The position numbers and the translations under genes were made by a program. 64,000 nucleotides of DNA from Syntrophomonas sp. (GTDB lineage: Bacteria > Bacillota > Syntrophomonadia > Syntrophomonadales > Syntrophomonadaceae): the NCBI GenBank assembly GCA_016841425.1, contig JAENZE010000001.1:62001-126000 (forward strand), in the 5' to 3' direction. Below, piece after piece: positions 19,118 to 28,760 of this stretch (position 1 is the stretch's first letter; each line of letters opens with the position of its first letter). Under the pieces are notes generated by a model. It was not told the DNA's origin and did not search any database. It was given only the letters and a program-made list of their open reading frames with translations.

Positions 19118-19387
19118 CTATTTATCTTCTTTAAGTTCGAGGTTTACCTGTCTCAATTCTTCTTCTAAATAATTCTTATAATCCTTTAAATTTGTTTCAT
19201 TAGAAGTTCTTCCAACAGGCTGAACACCTCTGCCGGCACCAAAGCCAAATCCGCGACCAAATCCATGACCAAAACCGCAGCCTCTGCGTCTGCCCCAACT
19301 TCCGGTGTTATATCCCTGACACAATCCCAAGCCCCTACCTGTACGGGGGCCTGCTCCCAAAGGTCCACTAGCATCTCTTCCTGGCAT
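19118..19387 (-). CDS. DUF5320 family Gly/Arg-rich protein
   Basis: 89 aa. Start MPGRDASGPLGAGPRTGRG is the DUF5320 signature; the middle is a Gly-Phe-Arg-rich stretch (GFGHGFGRGFGFGAG) and the C-terminus a short charged helix. ATG 19387 is 8 nt after AGGAGGT on the minus strand; longer upstream frames lack a ribosome site. Such proteins often neighbour dinitrogenase iron-molybdenum-cofactor-like or Fe-S proteins in anaerobes, but none is here. Function unknown. Confidence 0.78.
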   Translation of the reverse strand: MPGRDASGPLGAGPRTGRGLGLCQGYNTGSWGRRRGCGFGHGFGRGFGFGAGRGVQPVGRTSNETNLKDYKNYLEEELRQVNLELKEDK

Positions 19388-19611
19388 TTCTAACACCTCC
19401 TCGCTACTTGTTAATACGGGCATATGCACATTATCATTATAGAATTGTTGTGGGCATATGTCAATAATGCTAAAAATGAAAATACGCTTGGGTAGAGAAT
19501 AAAATGAAACAAATGATAGAATAGGGAATAAAGAATGATGATTTTTAATATCTGCTATCTGCACTTATGAGGTGGCGAAATAAATTAACGTTAGGAAGAG
19601 GGGGGCAGACA

Positions 19612-21870
19612 TTGGAAGGTTATGATAATACCGGCAACAGACTTGCTTTAACAAATGATGAGTTACTTCGCCTATCCGAAGAGCGATTTAATAGGGCATT
19701 TCATGTTAATCCCAGTATGATGGCTATTATCAGGAAAAGGGATGAAGTCTGTTTGGATGCCAACCAAAGCTTTCTTATAGGGACCGGTTACAGTCATGAA
19801 GAAGTAGTAGGACATAATATTAGGGAACTCAAGCTCTGGAGGGAACCCGAGGATAGACAGATAATAAAAAGGGCACTGCAGGAGAACTCGGTGCAAGGTC
19901 TAGAAGTAAGCTATACTAATAAATCGGGTGAAAAGCAGTACGGACTAGCCTTTAAAGAGAATGTCGTAATTGATGATGAAGAGTGCTACCTTGGCGTTAT
20001 GGTAGATATAACTGATGTCAGGGTTATTAAAGAGGCACTGGAAGTCAAGGAGGAAATGTACCGACAAATTGTGGAAACCGCCCACGAAGGGATATGGTTG
20101 GTGGATGCTGATTATCAAATTACCTTTGTAAATGAAAAAATGGCAGAAATGTTAGGTTATACAGTAGAAGAGATGACCGGGGAACTATTATATAAGTTTA
20201 TGGATGACGAGTGGCAAACTATCGCTAGAGAACAAGGTAAAAATCGTAGACGGGGTATAGCTGAGCAGTATGAATTTAAATACCAGAGGAAGGATGGAAA
20301 AGGGGTATGGACTCTCACTTCTGTATCACCATTTTATGCCCGAGATGGCAGTTGGTCCGGCTCCCTGGGAATGATAGTTGATATCAACCACCGCAAGGAT
20401 TTTGAACAAGCGCTAAGAGAATCAAATCGCCGGGTAGCGGATATTCTTAATTTTTTACCTGATGCAACTCTGGTTATAGACTGTAAAGGACGGGTAATAG
20501 CCTGGAATAAGGCAGCGGAAGAGATGACCGGAATCAAATCCGAAGATATTATAGGTAAAGGCGACTATGAATATTCCATACCTTTTTATGGCTACCGAAG
20601 ACCGATTTTAGTTGACCACGTTTTAAACTATGAACAGGATTGGGAGCCGAATTATTCCCGTATTGAGCTTAAAGGCAGAGTTGTAATCGGAGAAAACCTT
20701 TGCCGAACCATAGATAATCCGCGTGCATACCTGTGGGCCGTTGCTACCCCATTATATGATATACAGGGGAATATTACGGGAGCAATTGAATCGATACGAG
20801 ATATAACTGACCGGAGACAGGCAGAAAATAACTTGAAGGCCAGCGAAGAACAATATCGGCGTATAGTAGAAACAGCCAACGAAGGAATATGGCTAAATGA
20901 TCGTGATAATAAAATAACCTTTGTTAATCAAAAGATGGCTGATATGCTGGGATACACGGTTGAAGATATAATAGGATGTTCATTATTCAAATTTATAGCC
21001 AAAGATCACCGGCAAATGGCATGCATTATGATGGATAGAAACAGAAAAGGTATTAGAGTAGAACATGATTTCAAGTTTCGCTGCAGGGATGGCAGCAGTT
21101 TGTGGGCAGTAGTTTCAATGTCTCCCATTATTAATAAGAAATATTTAGGTTCCCTGGCCATGGTTAGTGATGTTACTGAAAGAAAAAAATTAGAACTGCA
21201 GATGGCCCGGCTGGACAGGTTGAATCTGGTGGGGCAAATAGCCGCCTGTATAGGTCATGAGATAAGGAATCCAATGACTTCAGTAAGGGGGTTCCTGCAA
21301 ATGTTAGCCGGGGAAGAAATATATAATCAGGATAAAGAACACTTTGAGTTGATGATAGAAGAATTGGATAGAGCCAATTCAATAATTACGGAATTCCTTT
21401 CCCTGGCCAGGAATAAGAACATAGAGCTTAAACTGAATGATTTAAACAGTATTGTCAAAGGCCTTTTCCCCATAATAAATGCAGAAGCTCTGATTCAAGA
21501 TAAATTTGCCGAAATTAATCTAGAAGAGATTCCAAAATTATTACTCGATGAAAGCGAGATCAGACAGCTTATATTGAATCTGGCTCGCAATGCCCTGGAA
21601 GCCATGTCTTCCGAGAAGGGACTAATGCTAAAAACCTTGCGGGAGGGGGCAGAAGTTATATTGTCAGTGCAGGACCAGGGGAGCGGAATTGATCCTAATA
21701 TTCTTGGAGAAATTGGGACGCCCTTCATCACCACTAAAGAAGAAGGAACCGGCCTGGGATTACCTGTATGTTATAGTATAGCTGCCCGGCATGATGCCAC
21801 CATAGAAGTGGAGTCTGATGCGGCAGGGACTACCTTCTTTGTTAGGTTTAAGATACCAGCAGGTATTTAA
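19612..21870 (+). CDS. Multi-PAS sensor histidine kinase
   Basis: 752 aa from TTG 19612, which lies behind GAAGAGGGGGG; the ATG at 19567 has no ribosome site. No membrane segment, so it is a cytoplasmic sensor. Four PAS domains follow one another (about 10-125, 140-260, 270-395 and 400-525), the second and fourth being close paralogues (both contain RQIVETA/RRIVETA, EGIW and EMLGYT-like stretches). Then HisKA with phospho-acceptor His in GHEIRNPMTSV, and HATPase_c with NLARNALEA, QDQGSGID and GTGLGL. No response regulator gene is adjacent, so the partner is an orphan elsewhere. Resembles the KinA-like sporulation or stress kinases in architecture only. Confidence 0.9.
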   Translation: MEGYDNTGNRLALTNDELLRLSEERFNRAFHVNPSMMAIIRKRDEVCLDANQSFLIGTGYSHEEVVGHNIRELKLWREPEDRQIIKRALQENSVQGLEVSYTNKSGEKQYGLAFKENVVIDDEECYLGVMVDITDVRVIKEALEVKEEMYRQIVETAHEGIWLVDADYQITFVNEKMAEMLGYTVEEMTGELLYKFMDDEWQTIAREQGKNRRRGIAEQYEFKYQRKDGKGVWTLTSVSPFYARDGSWSGSLGMIVDINHRKDFEQALRESNRRVADILNFLPDATLVIDCKGRVIAWNKAAEEMTGIKSEDIIGKGDYEYSIPFYGYRRPILVDHVLNYEQDWEPNYSRIELKGRVVIGENLCRTIDNPRAYLWAVATPLYDIQGNITGAIESIRDITDRRQAENNLKASEEQYRRIVETANEGIWLNDRDNKITFVNQKMADMLGYTVEDIIGCSLFKFIAKDHRQMACIMMDRNRKGIRVEHDFKFRCRDGSSLWAVVSMSPIINKKYLGSLAMVSDVTERKKLELQMARLDRLNLVGQIAACIGHEIRNPMTSVRGFLQMLAGEEIYNQDKEHFELMIEELDRANSIITEFLSLARNKNIELKLNDLNSIVKGLFPIINAEALIQDKFAEINLEEIPKLLLDESEIRQLILNLARNALEAMSSEKGLMLKTLREGAEVILSVQDQGSGIDPNILGEIGTPFITTKEEGTGLGLPVCYSIAARHDATIEVESDAAGTTFFVRFKIPAGI

Positions 21871-21893
21871 ATAATATTTATTGCTGTTGCTTT

Positions 21894-22301
21894 TTATCGG
21901 CTTACGGAGTGCTGCAATAGATTGCTGGCGAAATCAATTCTATCAAAATAAAGCCTTAAATTACGTATTTTGTTGCACTGATCAAACTCAATAACCTCAG
22001 CCTGTCTGGATTGAATTCTTGTGCCTTCAGCAGTTACTGCGTTCAAAGCATATTCTTCAAACAATATATTATCCTTAACTATAACATTAATAATTACAAT
22101 TCTTAATTCATCAACATTACTGAAAAACCAGGACAGCCATTCACTAATCCCTTCCTGGCCTTTTAGTGTTCTTCCTAGAAGTTCTATCTGACAATCATCA
22201 GAAAAATATGAGGGAAGTTTTTCTAGATTTTTAGATTCGAGGTCATTATCGAAATCCATAGACAGCTTAATAATGAGGTTTTCTCTCTTATTATTTCCCA
22301 T
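21894..22301 (-). CDS. SnoaL/NTF2-like fold protein
   Basis: 135 aa. Start at ATG 22301 with AAGGAGG 8 nt upstream on the minus strand. An N-terminal helix (FDNDLESKNLEKLPSYFSDDCQIEL) is followed by GQEGISEWLSWFF and beta strands, the pattern of SnoaL-like ketosteroid-isomerase fold proteins. No catalytic assignment is possible. It is convergent with the histidine kinase and downstream of the PAS-GGDEF-HD-GYP gene. Confidence 0.65.
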   Translation of the reverse strand: MGNNKRENLIIKLSMDFDNDLESKNLEKLPSYFSDDCQIELLGRTLKGQEGISEWLSWFFSNVDELRIVIINVIVKDNILFEEYALNAVTAEGTRIQSRQAEVIEFDQCNKIRNLRLYFDRIDFASNLLQHSVSR

Positions 22302-22488
22302 ATGGCTATCCTCCTTATATAAAACTGAAAACAACCGGGTAATATATTTTTTGCCTAGCCTAACTTCATTTTACCACTTTTTTGGCTTTTAGAACCCAAT
22401 CACTAAAACTAAACATCTGTGGGGATCATCATTCGCTTATGCATCTATTTATAGTTTTTACAGGAGCATTTTTGGGAAGATGAAGATC

Positions 22489-25170
22489 TCATCCCACCTC
22501 AACATGCGATTTTCTGCTCTCTTTTCGTATTAGGTTAATAAACAGCTGGGCAAGATTGGGATCGAACTGGCTTCCAGCACAACGCTGGATTTCTTGCAAA
22601 GCTTGATCAACAGTTACTTTTTTCTGGTAAGGCCGCCCGTGCAGCATGACATCATAGGCATCTGCAATAGCAACTATGCGTGACAGCAGGGGGATATCAT
22701 CATCTTCCAGCCCTAGTGGATAACCCCTGCCATCCCAACGTTCATGGTGGGTAAGTATACCCTCGGCTATGGCGGTGAGTTCTGGAGAGGACATAGCAAT
22801 ACGATAACCTATTTCAGGATGCTTCTTCATCATTTCCCATTCTTCGAAAGAGAGTTTATCCTTTTTATCCAGGATACTATTCGGTATAGCTATTTTCCCA
22901 ATGTCATGCAAAGCGGCCAGGAGAGTCAAATTGTTAAGTTCGCTGCTGTCCAGAGCCAGTGCATTGCCAATTTCTGATACCAGCTTGCGCAGTCGCTCAG
23001 TATGGTTCTGAGTTTCATGACTACGGGTCCAGAGAGTTTTTTCCAGGGAACGGATAAATAAACTGCGGTTACTCTTGCTTTCCAGCAGCTTATTACGATA
23101 CATTCGGTCCTCGGCTTCTTTACTTACCTCTGCAAGTTCTTGCTGGGGCTCGGTTTTCGCACATATACCCAGGGAAATACTCACCTGCAAGGGGAATTCC
23201 TTCTGGCAGTTAAAAACACTGTTTATTTTAGAACATATTCCTGCTGCAGTTTTTTCGTCTGTTTGAGGGAGTAAGATTACAAACTCATCCCCTCCCCAAC
23301 GGGCCAAAATATCATTTGCCCGACAGCATGATTTAAGGGAATCAGCAACGATTTTAAGCAGGCGGTCGCCATGCTGATGCCCCAGAGCATCATTTATCAT
23401 TTTAAGTCCATTAACATCCCCCATGATGACAGTCAAGGGGAGGTGTTTATCATCATCCAATAATTTGGATTGTTCTTCCAGAAAGGCCCGATTGTAAAGA
23501 CCAGTTAATCGGTCATGGTAATTGAGATATTTGATCTGCTCCATAGATTTCTTGCGCTCCGTAATATCAATACCTACCCCCAGGGATGCCGGTTGGTGGT
23601 TGAAGTTAATGATACTTACTGCAACTTCAATCCAAATCGATTCACCGTTTTTATTTAAGATAATTGTTTCGTAACGATTTGGAGCGTATTCCCCCCGCTG
23701 ACGTGCCAAAGTGATCTTATTTACCCACTCTCTGTGATCAGGATGAATAAATTCCCAGTTCTTCATATTGACCAGCTCTTCTTTGCTGTAACCAGTAACC
23801 CGTTCGGTCTCCAGATTGAAGTAGACCAGATCACTTCCCTGTATGACATAAATTAGAGCGGGTGCGGTTTCTGCTAGCTGACGGAAGTTTTCTTCGCTAT
23901 TTTTCAAGGCATGTTCCAGTTCTTTTTTAGAGCTTATATCATAACCGGTTCCAATGATAGCAGGATGGCCCTCATATTCAATGAGGTCGGCGGAGAAATC
24001 AACCCAGATTTCTTTACCATTTTTAGTATTGATTTTAAATTCATAGCGAGAAATTGATATTACTCCCTGCTGCCTGGCCAGACCACGCTCTCTAACCAGG
24101 TCTCGATACTCAGGATGGATCATATCCCAGAAATTCAGCTGCATAAGTTCCTCCTGGGTATAGCCGGTTAGCTTTTCAAAATGAGGGTTAACATACTTGA
24201 AGTGGTTTCCCTGTGCAACAAGTATGAAAGCAGGAGATGTCTCAGCAAGTTTTCTAAATTTAGCTTCACCTTCCCGCAGGGTATCTTCCATATGCTTGCG
24301 CTCGGTAATATCGCGAGCTATACCCATTATGGCATAAGGCTGGTTGTCCCGATAAATCAGCCGGGAACTGAGTTCTAGAGTTCTTATCTCTCCGGTGGAG
24401 TTCAATACCGGCAGTTCATAATTAGTGTGCTGTTCATTATTAAGTTTAAGTTTAATCATGTCACTTACCAGCTGGTGATTCTCAGGAACTATAATATCAT
24501 ATATGGGTCTGCCATTTAGGGTTCCAGGCTCAAACCCCAGGATTTTTTCCCCATTCTTATTAATGAATAGCAGCCTACCCTCGAAATCATGGGAATATAT
24601 AATTTCATTAGCTTTATCAAATAATTCATAATAGTCCTGTTCCGCCTGCCGATATTGCAGGATCTCTTTATGTAGGTCCTGTCTAGTTTGATCAAGAACA
24701 TTCTCAAATAATTCTTGCTCGGAAATATCTTTACCTACCAGCTGTACTTCAATCAAAGCCTTATCCTGGGCAAATAGACCGCGTATTCTCCAATATTTAT
24801 ATCGAAGGGTTTCGTTTAAGGCCGGCAATCCTTTTCCGCAATTTATGACCGGATTTTCGGGAGAGAGGAGGGCTATCAAATTCTTCAATTCTTCATAATA
24901 TTCTGGCGTTATTATCTTATCTATATTAACTGTGACCAATTCTTCGAATGATGTACCAAAATATAGACCTCCAGCTGGATTCATAAATAGAATTGTACCA
25001 TCAGGTGCCAGGCGGGCTATTATTTCGCTGTGATCTTCGACAAATGGACTTAAATCATGTTCTGGCGGGTAAAAAGTGGCAGGTCTATTTTGCAGCAAGA
25101 GTAATTGCTTTTTAAGTTCCTGAATTTCATCCAGTAAGTCTTCTCGACTCCGTTCGGCATATTCATCCAT
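22489..25170 (-). CDS. PAS-GGDEF-HD-GYP cyclic-di-GMP signalling protein
   Basis: 893 aa from ATG 25170 (AGGGAGAAAG upstream). An N-terminal coiled coil (LLDEIQELKKQLLLLQN) and about four PAS domains (60-175, 190-310, 315-430, 440-560) precede a GGDEF domain with the intact signature RWGGDEFVILL, and an HD-GYP domain with LHDIGKIAIP and HHERWDGRGYP. Both catalytic halves look complete, so it could make and degrade c-di-GMP, with one half dominant. No membrane segment. The 700 bp upstream contain the divergent trp leader. Confidence 0.92.
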   Translation of the reverse strand: MDEYAERSREDLLDEIQELKKQLLLLQNRPATFYPPEHDLSPFVEDHSEIIARLAPDGTILFMNPAGGLYFGTSFEELVTVNIDKIITPEYYEELKNLIALLSPENPVINCGKGLPALNETLRYKYWRIRGLFAQDKALIEVQLVGKDISEQELFENVLDQTRQDLHKEILQYRQAEQDYYELFDKANEIIYSHDFEGRLLFINKNGEKILGFEPGTLNGRPIYDIIVPENHQLVSDMIKLKLNNEQHTNYELPVLNSTGEIRTLELSSRLIYRDNQPYAIMGIARDITERKHMEDTLREGEAKFRKLAETSPAFILVAQGNHFKYVNPHFEKLTGYTQEELMQLNFWDMIHPEYRDLVRERGLARQQGVISISRYEFKINTKNGKEIWVDFSADLIEYEGHPAIIGTGYDISSKKELEHALKNSEENFRQLAETAPALIYVIQGSDLVYFNLETERVTGYSKEELVNMKNWEFIHPDHREWVNKITLARQRGEYAPNRYETIILNKNGESIWIEVAVSIINFNHQPASLGVGIDITERKKSMEQIKYLNYHDRLTGLYNRAFLEEQSKLLDDDKHLPLTVIMGDVNGLKMINDALGHQHGDRLLKIVADSLKSCCRANDILARWGGDEFVILLPQTDEKTAAGICSKINSVFNCQKEFPLQVSISLGICAKTEPQQELAEVSKEAEDRMYRNKLLESKSNRSLFIRSLEKTLWTRSHETQNHTERLRKLVSEIGNALALDSSELNNLTLLAALHDIGKIAIPNSILDKKDKLSFEEWEMMKKHPEIGYRIAMSSPELTAIAEGILTHHERWDGRGYPLGLEDDDIPLLSRIVAIADAYDVMLHGRPYQKKVTVDQALQEIQRCAGSQFDPNLAQLFINLIRKESRKSHVEVG

Positions 25171-25496
25171 CTGCTCTTTCTCCCTGATCTTTAATATTTT
25201 GGCTGGAACAAGAATATACATTCGAATCATGATGAAACAATAGAAAGCAGTCTTACTAATAACAATGTATTAGGATATATTTTCTATCTTGCTCTCTCCC
25301 TCGTGATAGTGTGTTAAATGCTAAATATCTAAATTTGTATAATTTTTATATTAAATACTAATTTATCACATATTTTACAAAAAAGAAGTCGAAAAAAGAA
25401 AATAATATATTTATTTGGGTAATAGGGATTATTAATTTAAATAAATTAGGACATGAGAGGGGGCGAGAGGGGAATAAGAGTTTGGGATAATTGGTA

Positions 25497-25526
25497 TTGA
25501 CATAATTTAAATAGAAATGATATAGT
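25497..25526 (+). promoter_or_regulatory. trp leader promoter
   Basis: TTGACA (25497-25502), 18-bp spacer, TATAGT (25521-25526). Predicted transcription start is near 25533, about 10 nt before the first (T/G)AG triplet of the TRAP site. Confidence 0.75.
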
Positions 25527-25543
25527 ACAGGAAATTCATATTA

Positions 25544-25595
25544 TAGATGAGACGAGATGAGCCGAGTTTAGAAGAGATGAGAGTGAGTAGACTAG
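25544..25595 (+). promoter_or_regulatory. TRAP binding site: 10-11 (G/T)AG triplets
   Basis: NAG triplets start at 25544 (TAG), 25549, 25554, 25559, 25564 (GAG), 25569 (TAG), 25574, 25579 (GAG), 25585 (GAG), 25588 (TAG) and 25593 (TAG). The first eight are exactly 5 nt apart, i.e. 2-nt spacers, as preferred by the 11-subunit trp RNA-binding attenuation protein (TRAP, MtrB). The TRAP gene itself is not in the window; its presence in this genome is inferred. Confidence 0.88.
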
Positions 25596-25650
25596 ATTAT
25601 TTAATTGTGGCTGAATCGGTGCTCGTGTGTGCACTGATTTTATATTTTCT
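25562..25650 (+). promoter_or_regulatory. Overlapping antiterminator and terminator of the trp attenuator
   Basis: Terminator: AATCGGTGC / GCACTGATT (25614-25622 with 25631-25639, one G-T pair), followed by TTTATATTTT. Antiterminator: CCGA-(G)-TTTAG (25562-25571, one bulged G) pairs with CTGAATCGG (25611-25619). The antiterminator uses triplets 5 and 6 of the TRAP site and the left arm of the terminator, so bound TRAP would block it and allow termination. This is the B. subtilis trp layout. Confidence 0.8.
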
Positions 25651-25889
25651 GTTGATAAAATCTCCAAAGTAATATCAGGGAACCGGATACTACCTTGCCA
25701 TGGTACTTTCATGCTCTGAGAGTCTGCGTTTCTTCAAAAATCCCTATCACGTATCATCTTATTTTCCAGAACAATTACTGAATATATAATGCTGCCTGAT
25801 AAATAATCATATTTCCAGTTAGCAGCAGCCCGTACTGTTATTGAGTATATGGGTATTATTCAGGAAACAAGGAGGCATGCCAAATAATT

Positions 25890-25988
25890 ATGATTATGAA
25901 GCGATGGCCCATCAGGGCCTGGCTGTTGTTTTATTTGCTGTTGGCTCAGGGGAAAGCTAAGGTTGTGTATATTAAGGAGGCAAAATAG
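25890..25988 (+). CDS. Possible trp leader peptide with two Trp codons
   Basis: 32 codons, ATG ATT ATG AAG CGA TGG ..., with TGG at 25905 and 25920; the stop lies one base before the trpB ATG. AAGGAGG (25869-25875) is 14 nt upstream, rather far, and could serve instead a 27-codon frame from ATG 25877 (start only 1 nt from the ribosome site). Two Trp in 32 codons ahead of trpB is suggestive, but the region also has no other gene and may be chance. Confidence 0.3.
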   Translation: MIMKRWPIRAWLLFYLLLAQGKAKVVYIKEAK

Positions 25989-25989
25989 G

Positions 25990-27198
25990 ATGTTAGATTC
26001 AGATGTTTTGAAGATGTATGCCCAAGAGGGTTATTTTGATAAATATGGGGGAAGGTTCATGCCGGAAACCCTCATGCCAGCTCTACAGGAGCTTGAAAGA
26101 GCCTATATCAAAGCTCAAACGGACAAAAGTTTTATCCGGGAGCTGGCCTGGTACCTCGAAAACTACGTGGGGCGTCCCTCGCTGCTTTATCCAGCTCAGC
26201 GATTGAGCAAACATCTGGGGGGAGCCCGGATTTATCTGAAACGGGAGGATTTGAACCATACCGGTTCCCATAAAATAAATAATACCATAGGCCAGGCTCT
26301 GCTGGCTAAGCGTATGGGTAAAACACGGCTTATTGCTGAGACCGGAGCAGGTCAGCACGGTGTAGCTACAGCTACTGTGGCAGCTTTGCTGGACTTTGAA
26401 TGTGTCATATATATGGGAGAAGAGGATACAGTAAGGCAGCACCTTAATGTATCCCGTATGGAACTCCTGGGCGCCCAAGTAATACCAGTAAAATCAGGCA
26501 GCAGGACCTTAAAGGATGCCATGAATGAAGCCATTCGCGATTGGGTCAGTAATGTGGATAACACTTATTACCTGCTGGGATCGGTAGGTGGTTCCCATCC
26601 TTATCCAGTAATAGTCAGGGATTTGCAGACGGTGGTGGGACGGGAAACCAGGCAGCAGATCGTTGAGCTGACCGGGAGGCTGCCAGATGCGGTAGTAGCC
26701 TGCGTAGGAGGGGGATCGAACGCCATAGGCATTTTTCATCCGTTCCTTCAGGACCTGGAAGTTGAGCTGATAGGGGTTGAAGCAGGCGGAGAAGGTCTTG
26801 ATAGCGGCCGGCACTCGGCAGCCCTGAATAAGGGGCGGCCCGGAGTGCTGCATGGATCGTTCAGCTATGTTTTACAGGATCAGGAAGGGCAGATCAGTGA
26901 GGTTCATTCTATTGCTCCGGGCTTGGATTATCCGGGAGTAGGTCCTGAACATGCATACCTTAAGGACATCGGACGGGTAAGGTACACCAGTGCAACTGAT
27001 AGTGAAGCTCTGGAGGCTTTCAAACTGTTAAGTATTACCGAAGGCATCCTGCCTGCTATAGAAAGTGCTCATGCACTGGCAGAAGCAGTTCGTATGGCAT
27101 CGAGTATGACGGCAGACAAAATAGTGGTAGTTAACCTTTCCGGTCGGGGTGATAAAGATGTAGAGAGCATAGTTGGATACAAGGGAGGGCATATATGA
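25990..27198 (+). CDS. trpB: Tryptophan synthase beta chain
   Basis: 402 aa, PLP enzyme joining indole and serine. [10 protein letters not shown] at the N-terminus, PLP-Lys in [10 protein letters not shown] (about 90), GAGQHGVA and the phosphate-binding GGGSNAIG loop are all present. ATG 25990 follows AAGGAGG; a GTG at 25963 gives an unlikely extension. It is preceded by a 460-nt leader with TRAP attenuator. No other trp genes precede it, so the pathway genes trpEDCF lie elsewhere. Confidence 0.96.
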   Translation: MLDSDVLKMYAQEGYFDKYGGRFMPETLMPALQELERAYIKAQTDKSFIRELAWYLENYVGRPSLLYPAQRLSKHLGGARIYLKREDLNHTGSHKINNTIGQALLAKRMGKTRLIAETGAGQHGVATATVAALLDFECVIYMGEEDTVRQHLNVSRMELLGAQVIPVKSGSRTLKDAMNEAIRDWVSNVDNTYYLLGSVGGSHPYPVIVRDLQTVVGRETRQQIVELTGRLPDAVVACVGGGSNAIGIFHPFLQDLEVELIGVEAGGEGLDSGRHSAALNKGRPGVLHGSFSYVLQDQEGQISEVHSIAPGLDYPGVGPEHAYLKDIGRVRYTSATDSEALEAFKLLSITEGILPAIESAHALAEAVRMASSMTADKIVVVNLSGRGDKDVESIVGYKGGHI

Positions 27199-27974
27199 GC
27201 ATAATAACCGAAAAATTAAGAGATCTGGCTAACCGTGGGGAAACAGGACTAATAACCTATATGACTGGAGGAGATCCAGATATCAACAGCAGCCGAAGTA
27301 TTTTGCGTAGCATGGCCAACGCTGGAGCTGATATAATCGAGGTAGGCCTGCCTTTCTCAGATCCGGTAGCTGATGGACCGGTTATACAAGCCGCTTCCAA
27401 CCGGGCCCTGGCTAACGGTGCCACAGCCAGGCGAATTCTACAGATGATTGCAGAGGTCCGACAGGAAGTATCTATTCCGATAGTGATCATGAGTTACTAT
27501 AACCCCATTCTTCAGTTTGGTCTTCAAGAATTTTGTGTCCAGGCTCAGGCAAGCGGAGTTAATGGAATAATCATACCAGATCTGCCCTGTGAAGAAAGCG
27601 AATTGCTGCGTATTTATGCAGATAAATGTGGAGTGGATTTAATACCGATGGTGGCTCCCACCACAACTCCAGAACGTATGGAGACCATATGCAGCTCGGC
27701 CCGAGGCTTTATCTATTGTGTATCAGTTGCAGGAGTTACAGGGGTTAGAGATCATATTAAAACCGACTTGCACGCACTGAGTTCAGAAGTGCGCAGGTAT
27801 ACAAATCTGCCACTGGCAATAGGGTTTGGAGTATCTGGACCCGGTCCAGCACGAGATATGGCACCTTTCTGTGATGCGGTTATTGTAGGCAGTGCTCTGG
27901 TCGAGTTGATTGCAGAGCAGAAGTATGAAGAGATGGAGAAACTAATAACGGACATTAAAGCCGCCTTGCAGTAA
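27195..27974 (+). CDS. trpA: Tryptophan synthase alpha chain
   Basis: 259 aa TIM barrel releasing indole from indole-3-glycerol phosphate. Catalytic Glu in [17 protein letters not shown] and Asp in [11 protein letters not shown] are present; GFGVSGP holds the phosphate site. Its ATG overlaps the trpB stop by 4 bp, as expected for the alpha-beta pair. A long hairpin follows. Confidence 0.96.
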   Translation: MSIITEKLRDLANRGETGLITYMTGGDPDINSSRSILRSMANAGADIIEVGLPFSDPVADGPVIQAASNRALANGATARRILQMIAEVRQEVSIPIVIMSYYNPILQFGLQEFCVQAQASGVNGIIIPDLPCEESELLRIYADKCGVDLIPMVAPTTTPERMETICSSARGFIYCVSVAGVTGVRDHIKTDLHALSSEVRRYTNLPLAIGFGVSGPGPARDMAPFCDAVIVGSALVELIAEQKYEEMEKLITDIKAALQ

Positions 27975-27997
27975 ACGGAGGATATAAGGGGACTAGG

Positions 27998-28071
27998 GCC
28001 ACAGGGGGACGTTTTTGTTGTGGCCTTCTCCGATAATATAAGAGGCCACAACAAAAACGTCCCCCTGTGGC
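27998..28071. repeat. Perfect 29-bp inverted repeat (terminator-like)
   Basis: Arms 27998-28026 and 28043-28071 are exact reverse complements around a 16-nt loop. Each arm contains GGGGGACGTTTTTGTTG or its complement. It separates convergent trpA and a thioesterase gene and can act as a bidirectional terminator. Length and composition resemble the GTCCCC-type dispersed repeats found in Clostridia; whether it is multi-copy cannot be seen here. Confidence 0.8.
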
Positions 28072-28076
28072 TTGTA

Positions 28077-28559
28077 TTAATTTGGTTCTTTGCGGGCAGA
28101 TTGCTTTATCATTTCTATACGCTGTTTGGCTGCTTCCAGGCATTTCTCTTGTTTTTCATTCTCTATTAAAAGTGGAGCTACTCTGCTGGGACGTCCGTTG
28201 CGGTCCAGGGCTACCATGAAGAAATAACCTTCTGAAACATGACGGGTGATTCCTTTTTCCATGTCCTCTGCCTTAACGTATACATGAACCTCTAAAGATG
28301 TGGTGCCAGTATAAGTGAGTTCCGCATCGCAGATTACCAGATCGCCTACAAAGATCGGCTCAATAAAAGAAAGATTGGTAACGCTGGCAGTGACTACGTT
28401 GCACTGGCTGTGTCTGGCTGCTGCTACTCCCGCGGCCGAGTCCATCATTTTCATGACTTCACCCCCGTGCATATTACCAGCTACATTGGCCTGGTAGGGG
28501 AGCACTATCTGAGTAAGGGTAACTGCTGAAGCTGAGCTGGGCTTGGGTTCTAAGTCCAT
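28077..28559 (-). CDS. Acyl-CoA thioesterase, hot-dog fold
   Basis: 160 aa from ATG 28559 (GGAG upstream; the TTG at 28568 is an alternative). GNMHGGEVMKMMDSAAGVAAARHS is the signature of the YciA/YkhA-type acyl-CoA hydrolases, with the catalytic Asp in MDSAA; SFIEPIFVGDLV follows. Hydrolyses acyl-CoA to free acid and CoA. The C-terminus has a lysine-rich helix. Convergent with trpA across a long hairpin. Confidence 0.88.
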   Translation of the reverse strand: MDLEPKPSSASAVTLTQIVLPYQANVAGNMHGGEVMKMMDSAAGVAAARHSQCNVVTASVTNLSFIEPIFVGDLVICDAELTYTGTTSLEVHVYVKAEDMEKGITRHVSEGYFFMVALDRNGRPSRVAPLLIENEKQEKCLEAAKQRIEMIKQSARKEPN

Positions 28560-28760
28560 ATGTATCAACTCCTGTATATTATTATTAGTAAGTATATCAT
28601 TTGATGGTAAAATCCGGTTAAAGAATATGTAAAAAGCGAGATATCATATACTGTACTAACCTTCCGGGTTGCAGCATTAAGATTTCGGGATGTTTTCTTG
28701 TCTTAATAATAAACTAGTGGGTATAATGAACCCGGAGTAAATATTTTGGGAGGTACAAGA

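Noticed and set aside
18013-19564. A CBASS operon around the NTase-like gene
   Set aside because: Neighbours are hcp, a DUF5320 protein and a histidine kinase; no effector, Cap2/3 or HORMA genes, and the NTase lacks catalytic acids.
25231-25990. T-box riboswitch for trpBA
   Set aside because: No T-box sequence found; the (G/T)AG triplets and attenuator explain the leader.
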